From Erysipelotrichia bacterium (GTDB taxonomy: Bacteria > Bacillota_I > Bacilli_A > Erysipelotrichales > Erysipelotrichaceae): a stretch of DNA of 64,000 nt. Both the position numbers and the translations under genes were made by a program. This document shows positions 24,460-33,659 of the stretch, in pieces (the stretch's first letter is position 1; each line of letters starts with the position of its first letter). The stretch is from the NCBI GenBank assembly GCA_030525245.1, contig JAUNFB010000004.1, positions 1-64,000 of the forward strand, given 5' to 3'. The notes below the pieces were generated by a model, which saw only the letters and a program-made list of their open reading frames with translations, was not told the origin of the DNA and made no database searches.

Positions 24460-25770
24460 ATGAAAACAATATTGAAGAATGGAAGAGTAATTGATCCGGC
24501 TAATAATGTAGATGATTATTTAGATGTATTGGTAGTAAATGAAAAGATTGCCAAAATCGAAAAAAATATCAGTGATGAAGATGCGATTATTGAAGATTGT
24601 TCAGGCAAACTGGTGACACCGGGTTTTGTTGAGATGCATGCTCATATGAGAGATTTCAACGAACCGGAAAGGGAAACTTTTTATACCGGAAGTTGCAGCG
24701 CACTATGCGGTGGTTATACGACTGTAGGAGTAATGCCTAACAGTAATCCGGTAATCGATACCGTCGAAATGGTGGAAAAATTTAAACAAAGAGCTAAAGA
24801 AAGTTCGGTTGTACGTTTATATCCTTTTGCTTCGGTTACGATGGGAAGAGCCGGCAAAGAAATAGTTGATATGAAGGCTTTAAAGCAAGCCGGAGTAGTA
24901 GCATTTTCTGATGACGGCAATGCAGTTAAGGAAGCAACCATGATGCGAGATATTTTAAAAGCGACTAAGGAAGTTGACTTGGTTGTTGATTTGCATTGTG
25001 AAGATAAGGCTTATACCGGTAAGGGAGTAGTAAATGCCGGCAAGTTGTCAGAAGAAATGGGGCTTCCGGGTATATCTTCCGTTGCCGAAGATATTGAGAT
25101 TGCTCGTGATTTAATTATTCAGGAAGAAATTCAAGGTCATATTCATATTGCTCATTTGGGTTCGGAGAGATCAATTAAATTAGTGGAATTCTTCCGTAAC
25201 AGGAATGTTGATTTTACTTGTGAAGTAATACCGCATCAGTTTTCTCGTACCGAGGAAATTGTTAAGAGAAAAGGTGTATTGGCGAAGGTCAAACCGCCAT
25301 TTAGAGATGAACACGATATGTTAGGCATCAGAGAAGGCATAAGAAAGCATTTGATAGATGTTATTGCGACTGATCATTGCCCGTATGCGGAAAGTGAATT
25401 ACAAGGTGGCTTGACGGCGACTAATCTGTTTGGATTAGCCGGTTTTGAGACTACCTTACCGTTAGCGTTGGATTTGGTAAGAGAGGGTTATGCCGATTAT
25501 TCATATATTATTGCCTGTTTAACCTGCAATCCGGCAAGGATAATGCGCCTTAATGATCGCGGAACATTATCGATAGGTAAAGATGCGGATATCACGGTAA
25601 TTGATCCGCATATCGAATGGACGGTTGATTTAAACAGATTTAAGAGTAAAGGAAAGAACAATCCTTATGAAGGAGAGAAGATGCGAGGTAAAGCCGTTAT
25701 GACAATGATTAATGGGAAAATTGTTTGTCGTGATTGGCAAATATTAAAACAGGTTGAAAAACCGTTTTAG
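24460..25770 (+). CDS. Dihydroorotase-like cyclic amidohydrolase
   Basis: The 436-residue protein belongs to the type I dihydroorotase/allantoinase/hydantoinase group of the amidohydrolase superfamily, which opens cyclic ureides hydrolytically. Visible metal-site elements are H60 and H62 with R64 (EMHAHMRD), the bridging-Asp region FSDDGNAV, IHIAHLGS, CEVIPHQF and the catalytic-Asp loop, here ATDHCPY instead of the DHAPH usual in PyrC. No other pyrimidine-synthesis gene is nearby. In block A, followed by FdrA/YlbE homologues, it more likely makes an N-carbamoyl acid for catabolism than serves biosynthesis. True PyrC remains possible. Confidence 0.8.
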   Translation: MKTILKNGRVIDPANNVDDYLDVLVVNEKIAKIEKNISDEDAIIEDCSGKLVTPGFVEMHAHMRDFNEPERETFYTGSCSALCGGYTTVGVMPNSNPVIDTVEMVEKFKQRAKESSVVRLYPFASVTMGRAGKEIVDMKALKQAGVVAFSDDGNAVKEATMMRDILKATKEVDLVVDLHCEDKAYTGKGVVNAGKLSEEMGLPGISSVAEDIEIARDLIIQEEIQGHIHIAHLGSERSIKLVEFFRNRNVDFTCEVIPHQFSRTEEIVKRKGVLAKVKPPFRDEHDMLGIREGIRKHLIDVIATDHCPYAESELQGGLTATNLFGLAGFETTLPLALDLVREGYADYSYIIACLTCNPARIMRLNDRGTLSIGKDADITVIDPHIEWTVDLNRFKSKGKNNPYEGEKMRGKAVMTMINGKIVCRDWQILKQVEKPF

Positions 25771-25791
25771 AGAAATGAGGATATTTTATTT

Positions 25792-27348
25792 ATGAGTTGT
25801 CTTGATACGATTATTTTAAGCAATACTTACCGTGATTCGGTGTTTTTAATGAAAATATCGGCAGAGGTTGCCAAAATTAACGGAGTTATTGAAGCTGCTG
25901 CGATGATGGCAACAGAGAGAAATAAAGATTTATTTGAGAAAAGTAATTTAAGCAATGAAAAAGTATGCAACGCTTTAAGCGATGATTTGGTTATTTCCGT
26001 CAGAGCAGAGAATGAAGAGGCATTACAAAAGGCTCTTTCAAAGGCAAATGAAATGTTAAGTTCAGTCAATAAAGCGGAAAAAACAGATAAAGACAATAAA
26101 ATCAAAACATTAGAGGCTGCTTTACAAGTGGATAAAGAGGCTAATGTTTTGTTGATTTCTTGTGCCGGTGATTATGCTAAGTATGAGGCGGTTAAGGGAT
26201 TAAATAACGGATTAAACATTATGCTTTATTCGGATAATATCAGTGTTGAAGATGAATTAGCTTTAAAACAATTGGCACATCAAAAACAATTGATTGTGAT
26301 GGGGCCGGATTGTGGCAGTTCTATTATTAATGGTGTACCTTTGGCTTTTGCTAATAGGGTCGGAAAAGGTCCGATCGGAGTTGTCGGAGCATCCGGTACC
26401 GGAATTCAAGAAGTAACAAGTCTTTTAGATCGATATGGATGCGGCATAACTCAGGCATTCGGAACCGGAGGACGAGATCCTAAAGAAGAAATCAACGGAA
26501 TTACAATGATGGATTGTTTGGAGATTATTAAAAATGATCCCAACAGCAAGGTTATATTGATTGTATCTAAGCCGCCGTGTAAATCTGTTTTGAAAAAAAT
26601 AATCGAATTTATCAAGTCTACCGAAAAACCGGTTGTGGTTAATTTTGCGGGAGAAGATGATTACAGTGAGATTGTTCAAGCAGGCGGTTATTATGGTAAA
26701 TCATTGGAAGAAACAGCTATGGAAGCTTATCGCTTAGCAACCGGTAAAGAAGTAGAATATGAATTGTTTTCCGGTATAGATTTTAACAAGTTAAATAAAG
26801 AAATAGCTAATTTGTTGCCGTCACAAAAGTATTTACGCGCTATTTATTCCGGTGGGAGTTTGTGCTATGAAGCAATGGCTGAAATCAAAAAATATGTTTC
26901 ACCGATTTTATCTAATACGCCACTAAAAGGTGTAGAAAAATTGGAAGATGTTAAAAAATCACGATTAAATACTTTTTTGGACATCGGCGATGATGAATTT
27001 ACAGTCGGTAAACCTCATCCGATGATTGATCCGACGATCAAATGTAAGAGATTGGAAGCGGAGATTTCTGATGAAGAAGTAGCGATTGTCTTGACTGATT
27101 GTGTGATCGGTTACGGTTCTTGTGATGATCCTGCAAAAGCTATAGCCGAAGCAATTAATGAAAAATCAACGACGAAGGCAATTGTTGTGGCTTCCGTTTG
27201 CGGCACGCAAAAAGACTATCAAATATATTCAAAACAAGTTGAGATATTGCGTGATGCCGGTGTATATGTTGCTCAAAGCAATTATCAAGCAGCAAAGTTA
27301 TGTGAATATATATTTAATAAATTATCGGAGGCTAAAAATGAAGGCTAA
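25792..27348 (+). CDS. fdrA: FdrA family protein (carbamoyltransferase-type subunit)
   Basis: The 518-residue protein matches FdrA, with two CoA-ligase-like modules resembling succinyl-CoA synthetase alpha subunits (the VGASGTGIQEV and FGTGGRDPKEEI segments, about 198-228). E. coli FdrA, YlbE and YlbF are reported as the subunits AllF, AllG and AllH of oxamate carbamoyltransferase, which phosphorolyses oxalurate-type N-carbamoyl compounds to carbamoyl phosphate. The gene overlaps the DUF1116 gene by 11 nt. Assignment of this reaction here is by homology; the natural N-carbamoyl substrate may differ. Confidence 0.88.
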   Translation: MSCLDTIILSNTYRDSVFLMKISAEVAKINGVIEAAAMMATERNKDLFEKSNLSNEKVCNALSDDLVISVRAENEEALQKALSKANEMLSSVNKAEKTDKDNKIKTLEAALQVDKEANVLLISCAGDYAKYEAVKGLNNGLNIMLYSDNISVEDELALKQLAHQKQLIVMGPDCGSSIINGVPLAFANRVGKGPIGVVGASGTGIQEVTSLLDRYGCGITQAFGTGGRDPKEEINGITMMDCLEIIKNDPNSKVILIVSKPPCKSVLKKIIEFIKSTEKPVVVNFAGEDDYSEIVQAGGYYGKSLEETAMEAYRLATGKEVEYELFSGIDFNKLNKEIANLLPSQKYLRAIYSGGSLCYEAMAEIKKYVSPILSNTPLKGVEKLEDVKKSRLNTFLDIGDDEFTVGKPHPMIDPTIKCKRLEAEISDEEVAIVLTDCVIGYGSCDDPAKAIAEAINEKSTTKAIVVASVCGTQKDYQIYSKQVEILRDAGVYVAQSNYQAAKLCEYIFNKLSEAKNEG

Positions 27349-28762
27349 TGAGTTAATTAATAATGAAGTAAATGTTATTAATATTGGATTGAAATCTTTT
27401 ACGGAAGGAATAAAAAAAGAAAACGGAAAAGTTTTAGACACAGATTGGTTACCGCCGGCTTCCGGTGATACGAAAATGGTAGATTTATTATTCAAATGCG
27501 AATTGCATGCGGAAGAAATAAATAAGGCTAATGAGAAGGCTGTGAATATTATTATGTCCGGGCAGCCGGTTTTAAAAGGAATAAAGCAGGCAAAATATGT
27601 TGTACCCGGATTGAAAGAACGCTTAATTTTACATGCCGGACCTCCTGTCGAATATAAAGATATGTGTGGGCCGATGCAGGGTGCTGTTGTCGGAGCAATG
27701 ATTTATGAAGGATGGGCAAAAGATAAAGCCGATGCGGAGAAGCAAATAGCAAACGGTGAAATAGAATTTGATTGTAATCATCATCATTCGGCAGTTGGAC
27801 CGATGACTGGAATAATAACTTCTTCAATGCCTGTATTTGAAGTGGTTAATGAGACTTACGGTAATTATGCTTACTGCACAATCAACGAGGGTATCGGTGA
27901 GGTTATGCGTTTTGGAGCAAATGGTCCCAAAGTTATTAGTAAATTACATTGGTTAGAAGACGTTTTTGCTCCGGCATTGAATGAAGCAATTCAAAAAACA
28001 GGCGGAGTAAATTTAAAAAATATTATGGCACAGGCTTTGGCTATGGGTGATGAGATGCATCAAAGAAATGTTGCTGCCAGTCTGATATTTTATAAGACTA
28101 TTTGTTCTGAATTGACTGAAGTGATCGTTGATAATCCTCATGGAAAAGAAATTGTGGAGTTTTTGGTTAAGAAAAACGACCAATTCTTCTTGAATTTGGC
28201 TATGGCTGCTTCCAAATCAATTATGGATAAAGCTCGCAATATCCCGATGAGTACTGTAGTTACGGCTTTAAGCAGAAATGGAGTCGATTTTGGTTTGAAT
28301 GTCAGTTCCTTAGGGGATGAATGGTTTACTGCTCCGTGTTTAAAACCTGTAGGTTTATATTTCCCGGGATATAGTGAGGAAGATGCTAATCCGGATATGG
28401 GAGACAGTTCGATTACAGAGTGTATCGGTATAGGTGGTTGTGCTATGGGTTGTTCTCCGGCAGTTGTAAATTTTGTCGGTGCCGGTTCGGTAGCCAAAGC
28501 GATGGAATATACCGATTCCATGGCGGAAATTACAGTGGCACAGAATTATAATTTGCCGATGCCGAATATGAATTTTGTTGGTGTTCCTTGCGGCTTTGAT
28601 ATCCGCAAGATTGTCAGCAGCGGCATATTACCGGTTATTAATACCGGAATGGCACATAAAAAGGCCGGTATCGGTCAAGTCGGAGCAGGTATTGTAAACC
28701 CACCGATGGATATTTTTAAACAAGCTTTGAAGAAGTTTGTTGAAGAATATATTGATAAATAA
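27338..28762 (+). CDS. DUF1116 protein, YlbE/AllG-like
   Basis: The 474-residue protein is of the DUF1116 (YlbE) family, partner of FdrA. Conserved-looking stretches include HAGPPVEYKDMCGPMQGA, FDCNHHHSAVGPMTG and the C-terminal NTGMAHKKAGIGQVGAG. I start at ATG 27338 because GGAGG lies 7 nt upstream; the frame is open farther left but overlaps fdrA and has no ribosome site. In E. coli the homologue is a subunit of oxamate carbamoyltransferase. Here it is translationally coupled to fdrA, supporting a complex. Confidence 0.9.
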   Translation: MKANELINNEVNVINIGLKSFTEGIKKENGKVLDTDWLPPASGDTKMVDLLFKCELHAEEINKANEKAVNIIMSGQPVLKGIKQAKYVVPGLKERLILHAGPPVEYKDMCGPMQGAVVGAMIYEGWAKDKADAEKQIANGEIEFDCNHHHSAVGPMTGIITSSMPVFEVVNETYGNYAYCTINEGIGEVMRFGANGPKVISKLHWLEDVFAPALNEAIQKTGGVNLKNIMAQALAMGDEMHQRNVAASLIFYKTICSELTEVIVDNPHGKEIVEFLVKKNDQFFLNLAMAASKSIMDKARNIPMSTVVTALSRNGVDFGLNVSSLGDEWFTAPCLKPVGLYFPGYSEEDANPDMGDSSITECIGIGGCAMGCSPAVVNFVGAGSVAKAMEYTDSMAEITVAQNYNLPMPNMNFVGVPCGFDIRKIVSSGILPVINTGMAHKKAGIGQVGAGIVNPPMDIFKQALKKFVEEYIDK

Positions 28763-28764
28763 TT

Positions 28765-30354
28765 ATGCCGGATAGTTTAACTTTACTATTAAGTGCTTTT
28801 ATTCCAATAGCAATGCTGATTATAATGCTGATATTCTTGCACTATTCTGCAACTAAGGCAGCAATGATCAGCTTGTTATTGACAGTGTTATCGGCACTGT
28901 TTATGTTTAAAGCATCATTATCGACAGTCTTTATTGAAGCGGGAAAAGGTTTATGGAATGGCTTATCAATACTTATGGTTATTTTATCGGCTGTTTCCTT
29001 ATATGAGGTAACTGCCGAGGCTAAAATAACAGTAGCATTTAAACAGGGGATTAATAAAATCAGTTCCAATGAGTTGATTCAAATATTGCTTATTGGTTGC
29101 GTATTTACGAGTTATTTGCAGGGTATAACAGGTTTTGGTGTACCGATTGTTGTTGGTGCCCCACTCTTGCGAGGAATAGGGGTTAAGCCTGTTTATGCGG
29201 TAGTTATATCGATAATCGGTTATGCTTGGGCTAATACCTATGGTACGTTAGCGGCGGCTTGGGACAGTTTGGTTCAAACTGTCGGGATAAGTGTTAATTC
29301 GACAGAGTTTTATCAGCTGTCATATTGTTCAACTTTATTTTTAGTTGTAGTTAATCTTGCCGGGTGTTTGGTCATTTGTTGGTTATACGGAAGAACGAGA
29401 GCTTTGAAAAAGGGTTGGTTGGCAATCTTGGTAATGGTTTTGTCTCAATCAATCGGTCAAATTATATGTGGACAGTTTAATACGACTGTTGCGGCTTTTT
29501 TACCTACTACGTTTTCTCTTCTGACAATAACATTATTGAGTAGGATGAAGATGTATAATTCTTTATGGAGAATTGAAGACAGTAAGATAATGGATAGGAA
29601 AAACACAGAGGAAAAAGAAAATTGTTCGATGACTTTTATTGATTCACTGTTTCCGTATATTGTTCTAACGCTTATAACATTTGTTTGTTTGCTGATCAAA
29701 CCGGTAAATAATTTTTTATCGATTATTAAAATCAGTATTTCTTTTCCGGCAACATTGACCGGTTATGGATTTAAGAATGAAGCGATCAATAATTATTCTC
29801 CGATCAGTATTTTCACTCATCCTTCGGTTTTTCTGCTTTTATCAGCAATTATCAGTTATATCTATTATCGAAAAAAGCAATATATTGTTCGATGCGGATA
29901 TAAAACAATTATTAAGACAATTCTTCGAAAAGTATTGCCTTCGGTTATTACGGTATCTTCTTTGCTTATGATGTCTAAGATCATGTCCGGTACCGGACAA
30001 ACTACGGTTTTGGCTGAAACAACGGCTAAAATATTTAAGGAAAAATATCCGTATTTGACACCTTTTATCGGTTTGATCGGGGCCTTTATTACCGGTTCAA
30101 ATATGTCATCAAATATACTTTTTGGTAAATTTCAACAGATTACCGCGCAAATGTTAGGTTTGAACGAAGATATTATTTTAGCTGCTCAAACATCAGGTGC
30201 GGCAATTGGCGGAGTTACCAGTCCGAGTAATATAACATTAGCAACAACTACGGTTGGAATAGCCGGAAGTGAAGGTGAAGTCTTGAAAAAAACTACGCCC
30301 GTGGCTTTAATTGTCTCCTTGATAATAAGTATGTTAGCGAATGCTTTTGTATAA
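28765..30354 (+). CDS. L-lactate permease-family (LctP) transporter
   Basis: The 529-residue membrane protein has the LctP/GlcA family plan of about 12-14 helices with the QGITGFGVPIVVGAPLL motif (about 118-134) and a C-terminal QTSGAAIGGVTSPSNI segment. Characterised members carry 2-hydroxy-monocarboxylates such as lactate and glycolate. It starts 2 nt after the DUF1116 gene, inside the FdrA cluster. Oxamate is a structural analogue of pyruvate and lactate, so a carboxylate linked to the carbamoyltransferase reaction is an attractive, untested substrate. Confidence 0.88.
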   Translation: MPDSLTLLLSAFIPIAMLIIMLIFLHYSATKAAMISLLLTVLSALFMFKASLSTVFIEAGKGLWNGLSILMVILSAVSLYEVTAEAKITVAFKQGINKISSNELIQILLIGCVFTSYLQGITGFGVPIVVGAPLLRGIGVKPVYAVVISIIGYAWANTYGTLAAAWDSLVQTVGISVNSTEFYQLSYCSTLFLVVVNLAGCLVICWLYGRTRALKKGWLAILVMVLSQSIGQIICGQFNTTVAAFLPTTFSLLTITLLSRMKMYNSLWRIEDSKIMDRKNTEEKENCSMTFIDSLFPYIVLTLITFVCLLIKPVNNFLSIIKISISFPATLTGYGFKNEAINNYSPISIFTHPSVFLLLSAIISYIYYRKKQYIVRCGYKTIIKTILRKVLPSVITVSSLLMMSKIMSGTGQTTVLAETTAKIFKEKYPYLTPFIGLIGAFITGSNMSSNILFGKFQQITAQMLGLNEDIILAAQTSGAAIGGVTSPSNITLATTTVGIAGSEGEVLKKTTPVALIVSLIISMLANAFV

Positions 30355-30367
30355 TTTATAGTTTGTT

Positions 30368-30398
30368 GTCAATTGTTTTTGAAAACAATTGACTTTTA
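30368..30398 (+). terminator. Hairpin between the permease gene and the DUF2877 gene
   Basis: A 12-bp stem GTCAATTGTTTT / AAAACAATTGAC with a minimal loop and TTTT tail. It may end most transcripts before the last gene or act as an attenuator. Confidence 0.65.
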
Positions 30399-30411
30399 GG
30401 TAGGAGAAGTT

Positions 30412-31278
30412 ATGGTTAAATTGTGTAAGTTGTTATATCAAGAAATATTGAAGCAACAAGAAATAAGGGGAAAAGTTATCTCTTCTTTTTCCAATTCTTT
30501 TAATGTTTTAAGCAATGATAAAATAATTACTGTATTAAATTCAAGTGAAAAAATTCAACCCTTCAGTATAGCCGGTGAAAAAATTACTGTTATCCCTGTT
30601 GTCGATGATGAAATTACAATTAATGAGAGGGGAATATATCTTAGCGGTAGCTTAATCTGTTTGTTTGATGAATTGGTTATATATGATCCTTTTTTATGCT
30701 TGAATTATCGTTCAACCGTGAAGAAAATTGCGGATAATTTTTTAAAGCTGGAAAGATTATTGCTTAGTAATCGTGAAATTGAAGGAATCGCTACGGTTTT
30801 ATATCCGCATAATTATTCATTAACAAAGGGATATGAGTATATAGTTGACGAGATAAATGACTGGTTAAATTACTATCAATACGGTCAAAAGACGCAATTA
30901 AAAAAGAAATCCGTTGATATATGCGGATTTGGTTATGGTTTAACTCCAAGCTGTGATGATTTTTTAGCCGGCGTTATGTTATGTGATTTAATGAAGGATA
31001 TATATGAAAATAAAAATACAGCCAATAAAATCAAAGAGTACTCCGATTTTGTTCATTTGTGTAAAAACAAGACTAATAAGATAAGTTTAACTTTATTGGA
31101 AAATTCGGCACAAGGAATGTGCAACGAAGTTACCAAAAACTTACTACAAGCATTATTTTCTCAAGAAGATATATTAGAACAATATGCGAAGAAAATGTTG
31201 AAAATAGGACATTGTTCCGGAGCGGATATGTTATGTGGTATTTTAACGGCTTATAAATACGCTAAGCCGAAAGTTTAG
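30412..31278 (+). CDS. DUF2877 protein, YlbF/AllH-like
   Basis: The 288-residue protein shows the DUF2877 hallmark GFGYGLTPSCDDFLAGV (about 171-187) and a C-terminal HCSGADMLCGIL segment. The E. coli homologue YlbF (AllH) is the third subunit of the reported oxamate carbamoyltransferase. It is the last gene of block A and overlaps the convergent MATE gene by 17 nt. The carbamate kinase gene (ybcF/allK in E. coli) that would convert carbamoyl phosphate to ATP is absent from the window. Confidence 0.85.
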   Translation: MVKLCKLLYQEILKQQEIRGKVISSFSNSFNVLSNDKIITVLNSSEKIQPFSIAGEKITVIPVVDDEITINERGIYLSGSLICLFDELVIYDPFLCLNYRSTVKKIADNFLKLERLLLSNREIEGIATVLYPHNYSLTKGYEYIVDEINDWLNYYQYGQKTQLKKKSVDICGFGYGLTPSCDDFLAGVMLCDLMKDIYENKNTANKIKEYSDFVHLCKNKTNKISLTLLENSAQGMCNEVTKNLLQALFSQEDILEQYAKKMLKIGHCSGADMLCGILTAYKYAKPKV

Positions 31279-32599
31279 AATATTCTTTCTTTTTGAGATA
31301 TAAGTAGTAAATTATGTAAGCTGAGGATGTTAATATCCAACTTACCGGCCAACATAGACTGATTGTTTGATAATTTAAGTTTGTTGAGGCGATTTGTGAC
31401 AGCCATAGATACCGAACAAGGCAGACAGAGACTAAATTAATGTTTAATGTGCAAGCCGGATGATTGGTACTTTGAAATAGTGCCGAGAATATTTCTATAG
31501 CGGTATAAAGGAAATAGGTCGGTGCCATAAAACGCATTATTTGAGCAGCTTTGGAACTGATGGCTATATTGTTGATGAATAGTTCGGATAATATATCACT
31601 GCCGAAGAATATTACCGCACTTACCGTGAAAGTTGCCAAATAAGAGATAAATAGGGCAACTTTTACTCCGGAGAAAACACGCTTGTATTGTTTAGCTCCG
31701 TAATTTTGGGATACAAAAGTTGTTGTAGCCGACATGAGACAAGTCATGATGACCCAAAAGGTATTTTCTAATTTAGTGTAAATCGCAAAACCGCTAATCC
31801 AGTCATCATTGAGTAGGTTGATGTAACTTTGAATATAATTATTGGTTAAAGCAAAGGCAAAAGAACCTAATCCGGCAGGCAAGCCGGTTTTAATAATTTC
31901 TTTTATGCAGCTTTGATCGGCCTTGAAATCCCGAAGATTGATATTCTGATGATTCCATACAGCTTTTAAGGCTATAACGGCACTGATGACTTGAGTTAAG
32001 ATATAACTGCAACAAACCCCTTTATATCCTAAGGGATAAATAATAATAAATATTATATCTAAGATAATGTTCAAAATGAAAGAAGAAATAATTAATGTGG
32101 TCGGAAGCTTAGCTAAACCGAGCACTCTCAGGATGCTGGTGGATAAAAGAAAAATAAAATAAAAGATATAGCCTAAAGAATATAATCTCAAATAGACAGT
32201 GCTGTCATTGAATAAAGTATCGGGAATGTTGACGGATTTTAATAATAACGGAGCGGCAATTAAGTATATCAAGGTAAAAACCAAAGCCATTAAACCTATT
32301 AACAGGTAGGAAGAACAGATGGCTTTTTTGGTGCGTTCTTCATTGTGCTGACCATAACATTTGCCGATTACGACCATGGGACCAACAATCATACCGCCGG
32401 CAAAATTGGTTATTAAGGTATAAAGAAGTGCTGCCGAACTGCCGACTATCGCAATACCTTCACCATCAACAAAATGCCCGACAATTATTAAATCTGTCAT
32501 ATTGTATAATTGTTGAATTACCCCACATAGCAGTACGGGTAAGGAAAGATTGATTAAAACTATACTGATTTTGGAATTTAAAATATCAATGTTCTTCAT
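31262..32599 (-). CDS. MATE family multidrug/toxin efflux transporter
   Basis: About 445 residues with twelve hydrophobic helices in two homologous halves (LSLPVLLCGVIQQLYNMTDLIIVG early, and a matching TGLPAGLGSFAFALTNNYIQSY near the middle), typical of the DinF/NorM-like MATE branch, which exports cationic compounds using an ion gradient. The frame is open to a TTG at 32662, but the first plausible ATGs are at 32611 and 32599; I prefer 32599 (MKNIDILNSKI), which aligns with the usual N-terminus, although its ribosome site is weak. It is divergent from the block B PTS. Confidence 0.85.
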   Translation of the reverse strand: MKNIDILNSKISIVLINLSLPVLLCGVIQQLYNMTDLIIVGHFVDGEGIAIVGSSAALLYTLITNFAGGMIVGPMVVIGKCYGQHNEERTKKAICSSYLLIGLMALVFTLIYLIAAPLLLKSVNIPDTLFNDSTVYLRLYSLGYIFYFIFLLSTSILRVLGLAKLPTTLIISSFILNIILDIIFIIIYPLGYKGVCCSYILTQVISAVIALKAVWNHQNINLRDFKADQSCIKEIIKTGLPAGLGSFAFALTNNYIQSYINLLNDDWISGFAIYTKLENTFWVIMTCLMSATTTFVSQNYGAKQYKRVFSGVKVALFISYLATFTVSAVIFFGSDILSELFINNIAISSKAAQIMRFMAPTYFLYTAIEIFSALFQSTNHPACTLNINLVSVCLVRYLWLSQIASTNLNYQTISLCWPVSWILTSSAYIIYYLYLKKKEYSKLSA

Positions 32600-32672
32600 A
32601 CCTAATAACATATCATTAAATATCGTTCTTTTGGCGCAACAAAACGCTAAGTGATAGTGCAATAAAATGCGC

Positions 32673-32699
32673 TGAAATCGTTTAATAATATTTTACAAT
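32673..32699 (+). promoter_or_regulatory. cre-like operator and -10 of the block B PTS operon
   Basis: TGAAATCGTTTAAT (32673-32686) matches most positions of the CcpA cre consensus, followed by a likely -10 TACAAT (32694-32699). A closely similar 14-mer precedes the second nagA-like gene. Confidence 0.45.
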
Positions 32700-32719
32700 A
32701 GAAATGAGGAAAAAAGCAT

Positions 32720-33139
32720 ATGGTTAAATATTTATTTGCAAGCCACGGAAAATTTGCGAAGGGAACGGAAAGTTTTTTACGTATTATGGTTGGTGGTAAA
32801 GAAAACGTGTATACAATTAATGCTTTTATTGATGAAAAAAGTATTGATGTATCGGTTAGAGAAAAATTGGCAGAAATCGGTGATTTCGACCAATTGGTGA
32901 TATTCTGTGATATTTATGGTGGCAGTGTTTGTCAGGAAGTATTCAGACAGGTTGCTTCTACCGAGAAAAACATTCAACTTATTGCCGGTTATAATTTGGC
33001 TTTAGTTATGGAAATAATGCTTAGAGACAGTGTGCTTACCAAAGAGGAAATTTTGGATGTTATTGAACAGTCAAAAGAAAGCATTAAATATGTGGAACTT
33101 AAACAGCAGATCATAGAAGATAATGATGAGTTGTTTTAG
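32720..33139 (+). CDS. PTS mannose-family component IIA (block B)
   Basis: The 139-residue IIA domain has its phosphorylation site His9 in FASHGKFAKG. It starts a five-gene operon IIA-IIB-IIC-IID-nagA, transcribed away from the MATE gene. Because the third PTS (39.6-41.7 kb) lacks a IIA gene, this protein may serve both systems. Confidence 0.92.
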   Translation: MVKYLFASHGKFAKGTESFLRIMVGGKENVYTINAFIDEKSIDVSVREKLAEIGDFDQLVIFCDIYGGSVCQEVFRQVASTEKNIQLIAGYNLALVMEIMLRDSVLTKEEILDVIEQSKESIKYVELKQQIIEDNDELF

Positions 33140-33151
33140 AAAGGAATTTAT

Positions 33152-33637
33152 ATGATTAAATTATTGAGAATTGATGAAAGACTTATTCACGGTCAAGTTG
33201 CTAATCAATGGGCAAGACAACTTAATGTTAATGCGATAGTTGTTGCCAATGATGCTGCCGCTAACAATGATTTAGTTAAGGCTTCATTGAAAATGGCTGC
33301 TCCGCAAGGTATGAAAGTAGTAATTAAAACAGTTGATGATGCGATCAAAACATTAAATGATCCGCGTGCTGCTAGTTTATCTATCTTTGTTGTTGTGGAC
33401 AATCCAAAAGATTGCTTGAAGATTGTGGAAAATGTCAAGTCTATTCCATATGTTAATGTTGGTAATTTCGGTCGTGTTGGCTTTGATAAGGCAAACAGAA
33501 GAGAATTTACCAGCTGTCTTTATGCGAATGATGAAGAGGTAGAAATCTTTAAAAAGATTATCGCTACCGGAATTGAATGTGAATGCAGAATCTTGACTAC
33601 TGATACGAAAGTATCATTAGCAAGTGTTCTTAAATAA
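33152..33637 (+). CDS. PTS mannose-family component IIB (block B)
   Basis: The 161-residue IIB protein has the phosphorylated His13 in DERLIHGQVANQW, typical of the Man/Sor family, and takes phosphate from the IIA encoded 12 nt upstream. It is close in length and pattern to the IIB at 41196, both of the DxRLIHGQV type, while the block A IIB is more divergent. Confidence 0.95.
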   Translation: MIKLLRIDERLIHGQVANQWARQLNVNAIVVANDAAANNDLVKASLKMAAPQGMKVVIKTVDDAIKTLNDPRAASLSIFVVVDNPKDCLKIVENVKSIPYVNVGNFGRVGFDKANRREFTSCLYANDEEVEIFKKIIATGIECECRILTTDTKVSLASVLK

Positions 33638-33659
33638 AAAGGGAGGAGAATAATTATTT

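Noticed and set aside
27158-27337. Upstream extension of the DUF1116 gene inside fdrA
   Set aside because: The frame is open but lies within the conserved C-terminus of FdrA and has no ribosome site; ATG 27338 has GGAGG at the right distance.
18476-31278. Calling block A an allantoin degradation operon
   Set aside because: Only the FdrA-YlbE-YlbF part matches; ureidoglycolate and allantoate enzymes are absent, and PTS, aldolase and dehydrogenase do not belong to that pathway.
32600-32662. TTG-started N-terminal extension of the MATE protein
   Set aside because: The extra residues (HYHLAFCCAK..) are not like MATE N-termini and no ribosome site precedes the TTG.
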